From an uncultured Oscillospiraceae bacterium (GTDB taxonomy: Bacteria > Bacillota > Clostridia > Oscillospirales > Ruminococcaceae), in assembly GCA_934448295.1 (NCBI GenBank), contig CAKSEY010000007.1:1-64000 (forward strand): a DNA stretch of 64,000 nt, written 5' to 3'. Of the stretch, positions 55,072-63,688 are shown one piece after another. The position numbers were made by a program, and so were the translations under genes. The notes beneath the pieces are model-generated. The model did not search any database and was not told the origin of the DNA. It saw nothing but the letters and a program-made list of their open reading frames with translations. Numbering within the stretch: the stretch's first letter is position 1; every line of letters starts with the position of its first letter.

Positions 55072-57441
55072 TTATCTCATGAACAGCGTGCCGTTTTCTT
55101 CCATCTCAGCAAGCCCCAGTCCCGCTGCGATAAGCCCGCTCGGGACGTACGCCGCCTCCGCGATCACCCGGGGCGGGTCTGCCAGCGCGAACAGCTTGTC
55201 GCCGACATATGCGGCGGCGTCCCCGGCGGTGAACTCTATCAGGATATCCTCGCCCTTTATGACGTAAACATCGTTTGCGCGGATAAACTGCGCCCCGATA
55301 AGCTCCGCAAGCTTTTCGGAGTTCACAAAAACCGTACCGTTCAGCTCCAGCGTGAGCTCATCGGAATAAATGTCGTATTTCGGTATCACAAGCCGGTACT
55401 GATACAGGTCGTCGAGAGCAGAGCCGCCTGCGGGCTGTAACGCGTCCGGCACGGAGCTGTCCGGCGCTGTGCTTTCCGGAGTAAGCTGTCCGGTCTGCGC
55501 GGCGGCGATGTCGGCTTGCAGACGGCTGTCCAGTTCGGATATGCCGTTGTTCCGGAGCACCCCGGCGGCGTAGGTCAGCGCCTTTGCGCGGGTATCGTCT
55601 GACATGCAGGCGGCGGGGACGTTCACCAGAGCCGTCCGTAGTTCGTCGTAGGCGCTCTCTCCCGGCTGCTCCTCGAAAGCGGCGAGTGAATCGTCAAACT
55701 GGTCAAGCAGTCCCGCGTCCGTGCTGGATATCAGCGATTTCAGCGCGTCCTTTTCCGCCTGGGCGGTACGCGCCTTTTCGGCGGCGGATTGGTCGCCGGA
55801 CTGGTCTGCGGAAAGCGCGTTCTTCGCGTCAAAGAGTTCGCCGTACTTCCCGTCTATCATGGCGGCGGCGCTGTCCTGCTCCTGCGCGAGTTCCTCGGTG
55901 AGCTCGTCCAGTTCGGACTTTTTCTGGTCGGCGAGGTCGGAGCTGCCGGATGACAGCGCGTCAATGTATTCGTCGTATTTGCCGTCTATCTGCTTCTGAA
56001 GTTCATCAAGACGGCTCTTTTCTGCCGCTATGGAGCTGTCCGCGAGGGCGGTTTCCGCCGCCGCTTTATCAAGGATATCCGAAGCGCTGTCGGCGGCAAG
56101 CTCCGCTATCTCCCCGGCGAGACCTCCGCTCCCGGCGGGCAGCTGTTCAAGGAGCTTCCCGAGCTTATCCAGCTTGTCGGCGGCGAGACTGCTGTATTCC
56201 GGCGAGGAAGCGTTCCCGGCGGCGTACATCGCGCTGTCCCGGGCGAAATTCTCTGCGTCCTTTATCGCGGCGGTGAAAGCGGTCTTTACGTCCTCGGAGG
56301 TAACGCCGCTGCCGTCGGTGAAAAAGTCGTTAGTGCCGTTGTTGACCGAGGCTGACAGCTCTGAAATGCTGTCCATAGCGCTCTGGTACAGTTCCTCAGC
56401 CATTTCCGCAGCCTTGTCGGCTTCAACGGAGGAGCCGTTCACCAACGCGTCCAGCACTGCAAGTTTGTCAGCCTGCGCTGCGGCTTCAGCGGAGTCCCCG
56501 CTTTCTGCGGCGGCAACAAGCTTCTCCTCCAGCTCTGACTGCTTGTCGGCGGCTGTGCCCGTGCCTGTCCCGGCGGAGCTGTCCAGGGTGGCGATGTCCT
56601 CCAGCAGCGCGGACTGCACGTCTGAGAGTGCGGAGATGAGGTCTGCGTGGTCGGACTTGTCCGGGGAGCTGAGCTTCGTTATCTGCTCCTCTATCCGGGC
56701 ATTGACCACCTCGCAGCAGTGCTTGTCGAGCTGAGCCCGGAGCTTGACCTTGAGTGCGGCAACGCTTTCCGCCGCCGCGCCGTCAGCCGCGTTCAGCACC
56801 GGGTCGAGGGCGTTGAGCTTTCCCGAAAGCTGTGTCGTCTCGTCGTCGGAGACCGGCGCCAGTATCGCGGTGAGCGCTTCCTGTTCGGCGAGGTAGACTG
56901 AGTGCTGGTGAGCCTCCTGGTCGTTGTCCTCGTCATAGTCCGCGGTGGACTCCACCAGACTGTTCGCTATCTCAAGCTGCTGGACGATGGAGCTGCACGC
57001 GTCTATCTGCGCCGGGTCGGCGGAGCTGTCCACATTCTGAACGGAAACAACGTTCCCGGTGGCGAGGTCGACAACGGTGCCGTCCGCCTTAAAATATAGC
57101 GTGAGCTCCAGCCCGTCAATGGTCTTGCTGTCCACTATCCGGCTGTTGGTGAGCAGGATATCGTTGACGTTCTCCGCGTCGGTGATGTCGTACCACACGC
57201 CGCTGTTCAGGTCGGACTTATAGAACACCCGGGGCTGGTTCTTGTCCTCGGCGTTCTTCTCGGCAAGCGCCTGGTTTTCCTCGTTGAGCGCTTCGAAATC
57301 TATCAGATAAGTGCCGATTATGAGCGAGGCGTCGTTTATTTCGTCCGCTGCGGGACGGCTTTCGCTGTATGTCAGTATTCCGAGCGCCGCTGCCGCCGCG
57401 CCAGCCGCGAAAATTTTCACGGCACGGTGTTTCCCAGCCAT
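55072..57441 (-). CDS. membrane-anchored coiled-coil protein with C-terminal copper-amine-oxidase-N-like domain
   Basis: 789 residues from the ATG at 57441 (AAAGGAGG seven bases upstream). A signal or anchor helix lies at about 8-26. An acidic alanine-rich helical region of about 500 residues follows (for example AEKSRLDELQKQIDGKYDEY), very likely coiled coil. The last 100 residues (ELNGTVFVNSEKLAELIGAQ and later AAYVPSGLIAAGLGL) match the Cu_amine_oxidN1 fold used on Firmicute surfaces. It is therefore an outward-facing rod with a small globular head. It is unusual in an eCIS operon; a spacer or docking role across the cell wall fits. Confidence 0.65.
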   Translation of the reverse strand: MAGKHRAVKIFAAGAAAAALGILTYSESRPAADEINDASLIIGTYLIDFEALNEENQALAEKNAEDKNQPRVFYKSDLNSGVWYDITDAENVNDILLTNSRIVDSKTIDGLELTLYFKADGTVVDLATGNVVSVQNVDSSADPAQIDACSSIVQQLEIANSLVESTADYDEDNDQEAHQHSVYLAEQEALTAILAPVSDDETTQLSGKLNALDPVLNAADGAAAESVAALKVKLRAQLDKHCCEVVNARIEEQITKLSSPDKSDHADLISALSDVQSALLEDIATLDSSAGTGTGTAADKQSELEEKLVAAAESGDSAEAAAQADKLAVLDALVNGSSVEADKAAEMAEELYQSAMDSISELSASVNNGTNDFFTDGSGVTSEDVKTAFTAAIKDAENFARDSAMYAAGNASSPEYSSLAADKLDKLGKLLEQLPAGSGGLAGEIAELAADSASDILDKAAAETALADSSIAAEKSRLDELQKQIDGKYDEYIDALSSGSSDLADQKKSELDELTEELAQEQDSAAAMIDGKYGELFDAKNALSADQSGDQSAAEKARTAQAEKDALKSLISSTDAGLLDQFDDSLAAFEEQPGESAYDELRTALVNVPAACMSDDTRAKALTYAAGVLRNNGISELDSRLQADIAAAQTGQLTPESTAPDSSVPDALQPAGGSALDDLYQYRLVIPKYDIYSDELTLELNGTVFVNSEKLAELIGAQFIRANDVYVIKGEDILIEFTAGDAAAYVGDKLFALADPPRVIAEAAYVPSGLIAAGLGLAEMEENGTLFMR

Positions 57442-57458
57442 ATTGCCGCCTCCTTTCG

Positions 57459-59474
57459 TCATAGTGTCAGCAGCCGCCGACCATCGGTGGTAGTCGTGAC
57501 TTTCAGCAGAGCCTGTTCGGCGCCGCCGTTCAGCAGCTTCACGGTGAAGCCCTCCGTGTCGCCGAATGTGCTGGCGAGGTGTGATACGCCCTTTTCCGGC
57601 GTGCCCTTTCCGATAAGCGTATCGCCGCTGTACAGCTCAAAGCTGTCCCATGTGAACTCGCTGCATTTCACCGAGAACACTGCGCGCAGCCCCTTTGCCG
57701 TCACGCTCCAGCTCCCGGCATTGAACCGGCTGGAGCCGGAGGAAGCAGGCTGTATGTCCAGCGTGCCGCCGTACTGCATTCCGTCAAAGACGGCGGTGTA
57801 TTTCAGCTCGCCGTCAGCGTAAAGCTTCAGCGTCAGCAGGGAAGTGTCGGAGTAGACGGTGGACAGCCCGGTGAGGGACTTCCCGATACTGGTGCGCTTT
57901 CCTATCTGCCTGCCCTCGGAGGTGAACAGCTCGTAGTGGGTCGCGCCGTAGCTATCGGGAATGTTCACGCCGAAGGTGCACTTATACGAAGCGCCGCTGA
58001 CATTGACGTACCACGAGGGCTGAGACTGATCCGCACCAGTGGTCACGCCAAGCTCGTAGTTCTTTATGCCGCCCTGGCTGCCGCCGGAAAGCTTGTCGGA
58101 AATGTACCCCGCGCACTGGAGGTCGTATGCCGAAAGGCTTTTGGCGTAGTCGGCGCGCATTTCGTAAATGCTGCGCTGCTGCTCCAGCAGGGCGGTCTTT
58201 TTGTCGTAGAGGTCGGTGAAGGACACAAGCCCCTTCCGGTTGTCGTTAAGCGCGGAGTTATAATCCCGCTCGGCGGCGGAAAGCTGCCCCTCCGCGGAAA
58301 GATAAGCGTTCCGCGCCTCATTCAGCGCGTAAAACCCGTCGGTGACGGCGGAAACCAGCGTATTGTAGGCGGTCTTGCGGTCCTGCTCGGCTTCGTCCAG
58401 CTCGGCAAGGCTCACGAAAAGCGCGTACCGCTCGTCCTCAAGATAGCGTTCGCCGGAATAGGTTTTCTTGAACCATTCCTTTGGGATCCGTATCTTGAAG
58501 AAGATGAGCTTTATGGTGTAGTTCCCCTCCCACGGTCTCTGTATCGTGGAAAGAAAGCTGTTGTATATCTTTATGAAGTAGTCGAAATCCACCGCTTCGC
58601 CCCGGGCGCGGCAGGAATTGAGATAGGACATGATTATGGAAGCGTCGCTGCCGTATCTGCCGGAATAGACCGACTTCACGGTCTCGGTGCTGCTCTCGGC
58701 GTTGTTTTTCGTCTCCAGCGCCTTGTAGTAGGAGTAGCTGTATTTCAGCGCGTATTCCTTTGCCCCGGCAAGCATTGCGCGGGTGATCTCGGTGTCCGGC
58801 AGGTCGCAGGCGAAGCGGTACCCCTTGGTGACGTCCGTCCCGAGCATGGAGGATAGCTTTTCCTTGGCGCGCTCGTAGGTGCTCTGCGCCTTTGTGAGGG
58901 AAGTCCTTGCGTCGTTCACCTGTTTATCCATGTATTCCGCGTCGCTTTTCAGGGCATTCCCGGCGGCGTAGGCGGAGGCTACCTGCTTCTGCGCGGTTTC
59001 CGTTTCGTTCAGCAGGTTCCTGCAATAATCCACGTCATAGGCGCTGAAAACCACGGTGTAGTACTGCTGCTGGCAGTCGGTCAGGGCGGTGAGCCGGGCG
59101 TTGTCGTATTCCGCGTTGAGTATCTTAAGCTCGCTCTGTATATCGGGGACTTTCGTCAGCAGCTCTATCTCCTTGGGCATTCCGTGCTTCTCGGGGAATT
59201 TTATGTTGAACAGAAGCGAGAAGCGCACGGTGCTTTCGTTTTTGCGGGTGTCCGCGATGGCGGCGTATGCCTGTTTCAGCTCTATCTGCTTTTTCACGCG
59301 GCTGAGGGTGACTTTCCTTATGCTGTCGCTGTTTCTTAGCGCAAGGCTCTCCGCCTGCGAAAGCGTTAGCAGGGTCTCCTCCGCCCGGGCGGGCAGGGCG
59401 GGCACGCACGCGCAGAAAACCGCCGCCGAGACCGCCGCCGCAGTTATTCTTCTGAAAATGCCGCTGTGCTTCAT
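57459..59474 (-). CDS. secreted TolC-like coiled-coil protein
   Basis: 671 residues from the ATG at 59474, with AGGAGG at good spacing. A signal peptide is evident (about 1-31, ending ARA). The following 430 residues have the TolC/outer-membrane-efflux layout: TLSQAESLALRNSDSIRK at the start, then long heptad helices with AYDVDYCRNLLNETETAQKQ and later AEGQLSAAERDYNSALNDN. The C-terminal 180 residues hold two beta-sandwich-like units (SWYVNVSGASYKCTFGVNI; SWSVTAKGLRAVFSVKC). In a cell without an outer membrane it could form a periplasm-like conduit or scaffold. Confidence 0.65.
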   Translation of the reverse strand: MKHSGIFRRITAAAVSAAVFCACVPALPARAEETLLTLSQAESLALRNSDSIRKVTLSRVKKQIELKQAYAAIADTRKNESTVRFSLLFNIKFPEKHGMPKEIELLTKVPDIQSELKILNAEYDNARLTALTDCQQQYYTVVFSAYDVDYCRNLLNETETAQKQVASAYAAGNALKSDAEYMDKQVNDARTSLTKAQSTYERAKEKLSSMLGTDVTKGYRFACDLPDTEITRAMLAGAKEYALKYSYSYYKALETKNNAESSTETVKSVYSGRYGSDASIIMSYLNSCRARGEAVDFDYFIKIYNSFLSTIQRPWEGNYTIKLIFFKIRIPKEWFKKTYSGERYLEDERYALFVSLAELDEAEQDRKTAYNTLVSAVTDGFYALNEARNAYLSAEGQLSAAERDYNSALNDNRKGLVSFTDLYDKKTALLEQQRSIYEMRADYAKSLSAYDLQCAGYISDKLSGGSQGGIKNYELGVTTGADQSQPSWYVNVSGASYKCTFGVNIPDSYGATHYELFTSEGRQIGKRTSIGKSLTGLSTVYSDTSLLTLKLYADGELKYTAVFDGMQYGGTLDIQPASSGSSRFNAGSWSVTAKGLRAVFSVKCSEFTWDSFELYSGDTLIGKGTPEKGVSHLASTFGDTEGFTVKLLNGGAEQALLKVTTTTDGRRLLTL

Positions 59475-59491
59475 TCTGCGTTCCTCCTGTA

Positions 59492-60961
59492 TCAGACCGC
59501 GCCTATCTCGTACCACTTGACGCGTCCGTCAAAGAGGTACAGCTTAACGAATATGCCGTCCCGCAGATACTTCTCGCAGACCGCCTCACTGGGCGCGTCC
59601 ACGCCGATGTACTTCATTATCCTGCGGTCGGCGGCGGTGGGTGCGTAGGCGTAGCTGTCGTAAAGCTCTCCGGGCTTCTCCGGGCTGCTGCCGGAAGCCC
59701 CGGCTGAAGCGCCGTAAAGCTCCTGGCCGCCGGTTATGATCATTCTGTCCGGCTTTCCATCGGCGGAGAAAATGAACCCGCAGCCGAAATCCGCGTAGTA
59801 GACCAGCGTTCTCCCGTCCGAGAGGGCGCGTTCGCCCGAAGCGGAGGTGAAAGCCGCCTGAACGGCGCTCTTATCCGCTGTAACGAAGCTGTACCAGCTT
59901 ATCTCGCCGTTGGTCATAGTGCCGGTGAATATCTGTTCGCCGTTGTCGCGGAAAATGGTGCACTGTCCGTTGGCGAGTCCGTTCTCGAACTGACCCTCCA
60001 GCCGGAAAGCGCCGTTCCAGCGGTAAAGCGTGCCGCTTCCGCTGTAAGCGCCGGAAGCGAAGCCGCCGGAGTAGATCTTTTCGCCGTCCGAGCCGTATTC
60101 CGTGCCCTCGCCGGAGCGCACACCGTCGGTGAATCCGCCCATGTAGAGCAGCTTTCCGTTATCGCCGTAAAGCTCGCCGCTGCCGCTGTATTTTCCGTTC
60201 AGGAAGCCGCCGGAGTACACCAGCTTTCCGTCCTCGGCATAGAGCTGCCCCTCGCCGTCCAGCACGCCGGCGGTGTAGCTGCCGCGGCTGCGTATCCTGC
60301 CGCTGGGGTAGTATTCCGTGCCCTTTCCATCGTAGAGACCTGCGGAGAATCCGCCCTCATAGAGCAATACGCCGCCCTCGCCGTAGAGCTTTCCCTCGCC
60401 GTTGTAAACGCTGCCGGAGAACTCGCCCTCGTAGAGCAGCGCGCCGCTTGCGGTGTACAGGCTGCCGCTTCCGGAGTATTCGTTGTCGGCAAAGCTGCCC
60501 TGATATATCAGCACGCCGTCGTCGTAAAGCCTGCCGTCGCCCTGCGCAGCGCCTTCAGAGAGCTTTCCGGCGTAGAGCAGCGTGCCGTATTCGGTGTAGA
60601 CCTCGGCATTTCCGGCGGCGGTGAAGAAATCGGCGGTGTTGACGGTGACGCGCCTTGTGAAGAACGTCCGCTGGAGGAACGGTATCAGCAGCCAGACCAC
60701 CGCCATAACGGTGGCCGCCGCAAGCAGAAGCCAGGCCAGCAGCGCGCGCTTCGCAACATACGTCCCGCCAAGTTTTACATAGTCGCTCAGCTCCGACGGC
60801 TTTCTGACGATAAATTTGAATATCCCCTGGAGAATGTCCTTTGCCTTTTTTGCGGCGGTGACGGGGAGCTGCCGTATCTTGCCAAGCTTTGTTGTAAGGC
60901 GGCTCAGCAGGGATTTGAAAAAGCCTTCGATCCGCTTGAACAGGATATCAAAGAAATTCAT
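59492..60961 (-). CDS. membrane-anchored MORN-repeat protein
   Basis: 489 residues. The first 70 residues are basic and amphipathic, a single TM helix spans about 74-96 (ALLAWLLLAAATVMAVVWLL), and the remainder should be extracellular under the positive-inside rule. About ten MORN-like repeats of roughly 21 residues run from 115 to 350 (YNGEGKLYGEGGVLLYEGGF is one). They end in a divergent C-terminal domain of 130 residues. MORN repeats form an extended beta sheet that binds lipid or protein. It lies between the spike and TolC-like genes and is a candidate for tethering the machine to the envelope. Confidence 0.75.
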   Translation of the reverse strand: MNFFDILFKRIEGFFKSLLSRLTTKLGKIRQLPVTAAKKAKDILQGIFKFIVRKPSELSDYVKLGGTYVAKRALLAWLLLAAATVMAVVWLLIPFLQRTFFTRRVTVNTADFFTAAGNAEVYTEYGTLLYAGKLSEGAAQGDGRLYDDGVLIYQGSFADNEYSGSGSLYTASGALLYEGEFSGSVYNGEGKLYGEGGVLLYEGGFSAGLYDGKGTEYYPSGRIRSRGSYTAGVLDGEGQLYAEDGKLVYSGGFLNGKYSGSGELYGDNGKLLYMGGFTDGVRSGEGTEYGSDGEKIYSGGFASGAYSGSGTLYRWNGAFRLEGQFENGLANGQCTIFRDNGEQIFTGTMTNGEISWYSFVTADKSAVQAAFTSASGERALSDGRTLVYYADFGCGFIFSADGKPDRMIITGGQELYGASAGASGSSPEKPGELYDSYAYAPTAADRRIMKYIGVDAPSEAVCEKYLRDGIFVKLYLFDGRVKWYEIGAV

Positions 60962-60979
60962 GCTGTCACCGCCTTTCTG

Positions 60980-61720
60980 TTAATTTACCTTGACCGCCGC
61001 GCCCTTTACCGAGGTCTGCCCGCCGGAGCTCAGTTTCAGACTGCTGCCGCCCTTGACCTCGGTGTTGTCGCCGTTAAGCGACACCTTTGACGACTTTATC
61101 TTCGCGGAGCTGTCCGACGTTGCCGACAGGCTGCCGCTGCTTTCCATTATCAGCTTGGTGGAGCCGGCGCTGATGTTCACCTTTTTCTCCGCCTGAATGG
61201 TTATCGTGCCGTTCTCCTGGTCTATTTTTATGATGTCCTTGCCGCCCTTGTCCTGGATGGTCACGCACTTTTTCCCATCGTCCAGCTTTACGAGCAGTTC
61301 GCCCTTTGTCTGGAGCGTTATACATTCCTTTCCGTCGGAGTCATCGAAAATGAGTTTGTGCCCCGCCTTGGTCTGTATCATGCGAATGGGATTGTCTTCC
61401 TTTATCTCGGCGGGGGTCTTGAAATTCTTGTTCCAGAGCGAACCGAGAACATATGCGCGGGAAATATCCCCGCCGCAGAATCCGACCAGCACCTCGTCCC
61501 CAACGTTCGGGAAGAACAGCATACCCCAGCCCGCCCCGGACATGGGGGTCATGACCCGTATGAAATCCGTCTCGTAGTCCGGCAGATCCAGCCCGAGGAG
61601 CTTGACTTTTACGCGCCCGAGCTTATCCGGGTCGCTTATGTTGGTGACGACCGCGGGGCACACCCCGGAGAACGCCGGCGCGGGGTTTCTCTCCCCGCTC
61701 ATGTAGTTGAGAATGCTCAA
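60980..61720 (-). CDS. gp5-like baseplate spike protein (VgrG-type)
   Basis: 246 residues. The OB-fold section (GVCPAVVTNISDPDKLGRVK, then WGMLFFPNVGDEVLVGF) is followed by a triple-stranded beta-helix of short repeats (KGELLVKLDD, TITIQAEKKVNISAGS, SLSATSDSSAKIKS). This is the needle of the spike that pierces the target. No effector domain is fused. It is encoded directly after the gp27-like hub. Confidence 0.92.
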   Translation of the reverse strand: MSILNYMSGERNPAPAFSGVCPAVVTNISDPDKLGRVKVKLLGLDLPDYETDFIRVMTPMSGAGWGMLFFPNVGDEVLVGFCGGDISRAYVLGSLWNKNFKTPAEIKEDNPIRMIQTKAGHKLIFDDSDGKECITLQTKGELLVKLDDGKKCVTIQDKGGKDIIKIDQENGTITIQAEKKVNISAGSTKLIMESSGSLSATSDSSAKIKSSKVSLNGDNTEVKGGSSLKLSSGGQTSVKGAAVKVN

Positions 61721-61738
61721 GAGCCTGCCGCCTTTCTG

Positions 61739-62842
61739 TCAGATATCGTTGCCGCTGAACTCTGCGGCGGTGGTGTATATGCCGCCGGAAAGCCGGTGGG
61801 TCACCCGGGTGAGGTAGCAGGAGCGGTCGAAGCCCTTGCCGAAACCGGATATCACCGCGAACTTCCCCGGGAGAAGCTCCGGTATTCCGGTAAACTCCGC
61901 CTGCCCGCTGACCGAGCCGTAGGACATTCTATCCAGCTCCGCCTGCGCCAGAAGCTTCGCCGCGTCGTTGGTGGCGGCGGCGGGGTCGGATATGGTGCGG
62001 GTCATGCCGGGCTTTATCGCGCTGTTCGCCGCCGCGCTGGAGGTGCCGCCGGTCTCAAGGACGTCTATGCGGCTGACCTCGCTCTTTATCCGCTTTTTCT
62101 CATCGGTCTCGTCGTTGTTTACAACGGTCACCCGGGACACGCGGTTTTTCAGTCCGGTCTCAAGCGAGAAACGGCTGAGGTTCATTGACGGGGATATCTC
62201 GATGAGCTCGGTGCGGTCGCTCCCGACCGGGACGAAATACGCTTTCCCGAGGCTTATGTAGAAGCTGTAATTGAGCCGCTTCGCAAGCCTTACCACAAAG
62301 TCGTAGTCGCTCTCGCCAAGCTGCGAGAACGGGATCGTCAGCTCCGGGGTCTGCTGTATTTTTCCTATCGAAAAGAGGTCGCTGTATGCGGAGAGGGTTT
62401 TCTTCACCGCGTCGCTGTAACGCTTCACGCTTGTCTTTATTTCGGAACGGGTGCTGTTCATCATCAGTCCCTTTCCGTCAAGGCAGGTGACGGAGAACGA
62501 GCAGCCGGTCTCGTGGGTGTATTCCAGCCGCAGCGAGTCGATGTACCCGGAGAAAACCTCCGTCACCTTGTCGCCGTAGCCCAGGCTTATCTTAACGCTC
62601 CTGCCGACGCGGAGCTTCGCGGAGAGGGTGCCGTCCTGCTGGATACCGCCCTGAGTTCCGTTCATGCCGCCGAATACGGTGAACTGCGCGTAGCTTGCCT
62701 CGTACTCCGCCGAAAGCTGTACGCTGAGCCCCCGGATATTGAACTTCGGCAGCAGGCTGAACCCGTCTATGTCTATCTCGCACCTGCCGTTGAAGAAGCC
62801 GTTGTATTTCTTCTCAAGCTGGGCGAAGCTGTATTTGACCAT
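61739..62842 (-). CDS. gp27/phage late-control D-like hub protein
   Basis: 367 residues. The sequence RVGRSVKISLGYGDKVTEVFSGYID and the later FSQLGESDYDFVVRLAKRLNYSFYI are the hallmarks of the phage_GPD/gp27 family. It forms the baseplate hub ring connecting tube and spike. It is followed by the spike gene after 18 bases. Confidence 0.9.
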   Translation of the reverse strand: MVKYSFAQLEKKYNGFFNGRCEIDIDGFSLLPKFNIRGLSVQLSAEYEASYAQFTVFGGMNGTQGGIQQDGTLSAKLRVGRSVKISLGYGDKVTEVFSGYIDSLRLEYTHETGCSFSVTCLDGKGLMMNSTRSEIKTSVKRYSDAVKKTLSAYSDLFSIGKIQQTPELTIPFSQLGESDYDFVVRLAKRLNYSFYISLGKAYFVPVGSDRTELIEISPSMNLSRFSLETGLKNRVSRVTVVNNDETDEKKRIKSEVSRIDVLETGGTSSAAANSAIKPGMTRTISDPAAATNDAAKLLAQAELDRMSYGSVSGQAEFTGIPELLPGKFAVISGFGKGFDRSCYLTRVTHRLSGGIYTTAAEFSGNDI

Positions 62843-62853
62843 GCCTGCTCCTT

Positions 62854-63465
62854 TCAGCGCTCGATGGCGGCGCCGCCGGAGGAAGCCTTTTTCTGGCGCT
62901 CCTCTTTTATCTTGCGGTTGTGTTCGCGTATACGCTCCGTGGTCTGAGAGCCTGTGTCGGCGAGAGCGGCTAGCGCCTGCGCGGCGTTCTGCCTTTTGTA
63001 AGCGCTGCGGCTGGTGCGCCCGGAGAGGTCTATCTCGGTGGCGCTGTCGTAGATTATCGTGGTGGTGTCTATCATCACCCGGGATTCCGCCGCGTCAAAG
63101 TCGGAGACCGTGATCTGCTCGACGAATGCGTTGGTGAAATAGTACGCGTGCACCGGCAGGTGATGCTCGTCCAGCACCAGAAGCAGCAGCACGCTGACCT
63201 TGGACATATCCTTCGTCGGATTGAACGACCCCACGCCCTTTGTGAGCACCAGCCGGCTCGGCTCCTTTTTTTCCTCGCGGTGTATCGCAAGGCTGAAATT
63301 CTCGCCGCCCTCGTGGAACGGCGCGTAGGAATCCTTTTTGAGCGTCAGCCCGCCGACCGACCGGAAGCCGAGCTTCACCGTGTCGATAACCACGCAGAAA
63401 TTGTACCCGGGGAACGGGTACGCGCTGCCGAAAACGGCATTCGAAAGATTGTCAGTGACAGCCAC
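62854..63465 (-). CDS. contractile injection system tail tube protein
   Basis: 203 residues. The opening DNLSNAVFGSAYPFPGYNFCV followed by FRSVGGLTLKKD, then VLTKGVGSFN and VEQITVSDFDAAESRVMI, match the gp19-like tube fold of Afp1/Afp5. The C-terminal 50 residues are a charged helical extension. It builds or initiates the inner tube; other tube genes are expected beyond the window. Confidence 0.9.
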   Translation of the reverse strand: MAVTDNLSNAVFGSAYPFPGYNFCVVIDTVKLGFRSVGGLTLKKDSYAPFHEGGENFSLAIHREEKKEPSRLVLTKGVGSFNPTKDMSKVSVLLLLVLDEHHLPVHAYYFTNAFVEQITVSDFDAAESRVMIDTTTIIYDSATEIDLSGRTSRSAYKRQNAAQALAALADTGSQTTERIREHNRKIKEERQKKASSGGAAIER

Positions 63466-63482
63466 GGCCGCCCCTCCTTCCG

Positions 63483-63674
63483 TCAGGTGATGTCAAAAAT
63501 GTTCTTCTTTTCCGTTTCGCCGTTCAGCTTTTTGTTTATCTTGGAAATTTCCCGGCACCAGCGCAGGCGCTCCTCATGCTCCATGTTCATGATGGATTCG
63601 TACGACCAATGAAAATAGTACGCGATGAACGCGACTTCCTCGTATATTTTGTCGGCAGGGTAGCCCTTTATCAT
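63483..63674 (-). CDS. DUF6760 eCIS protein
   Basis: 63 residues. IYEEVAFIAYYFHWSYESIM then MEHEERLRWCREIS is the DUF6760 consensus, a short helical protein encoded beside eCIS tube genes. It is probably an assembly or baseplate factor. It is 14 bases after the preceding gene. Confidence 0.85.
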   Translation of the reverse strand: MIKGYPADKIYEEVAFIAYYFHWSYESIMNMEHEERLRWCREISKINKKLNGETEKKNIFDIT

Positions 63675-63688
63675 TCAGCCCGCCCCCC

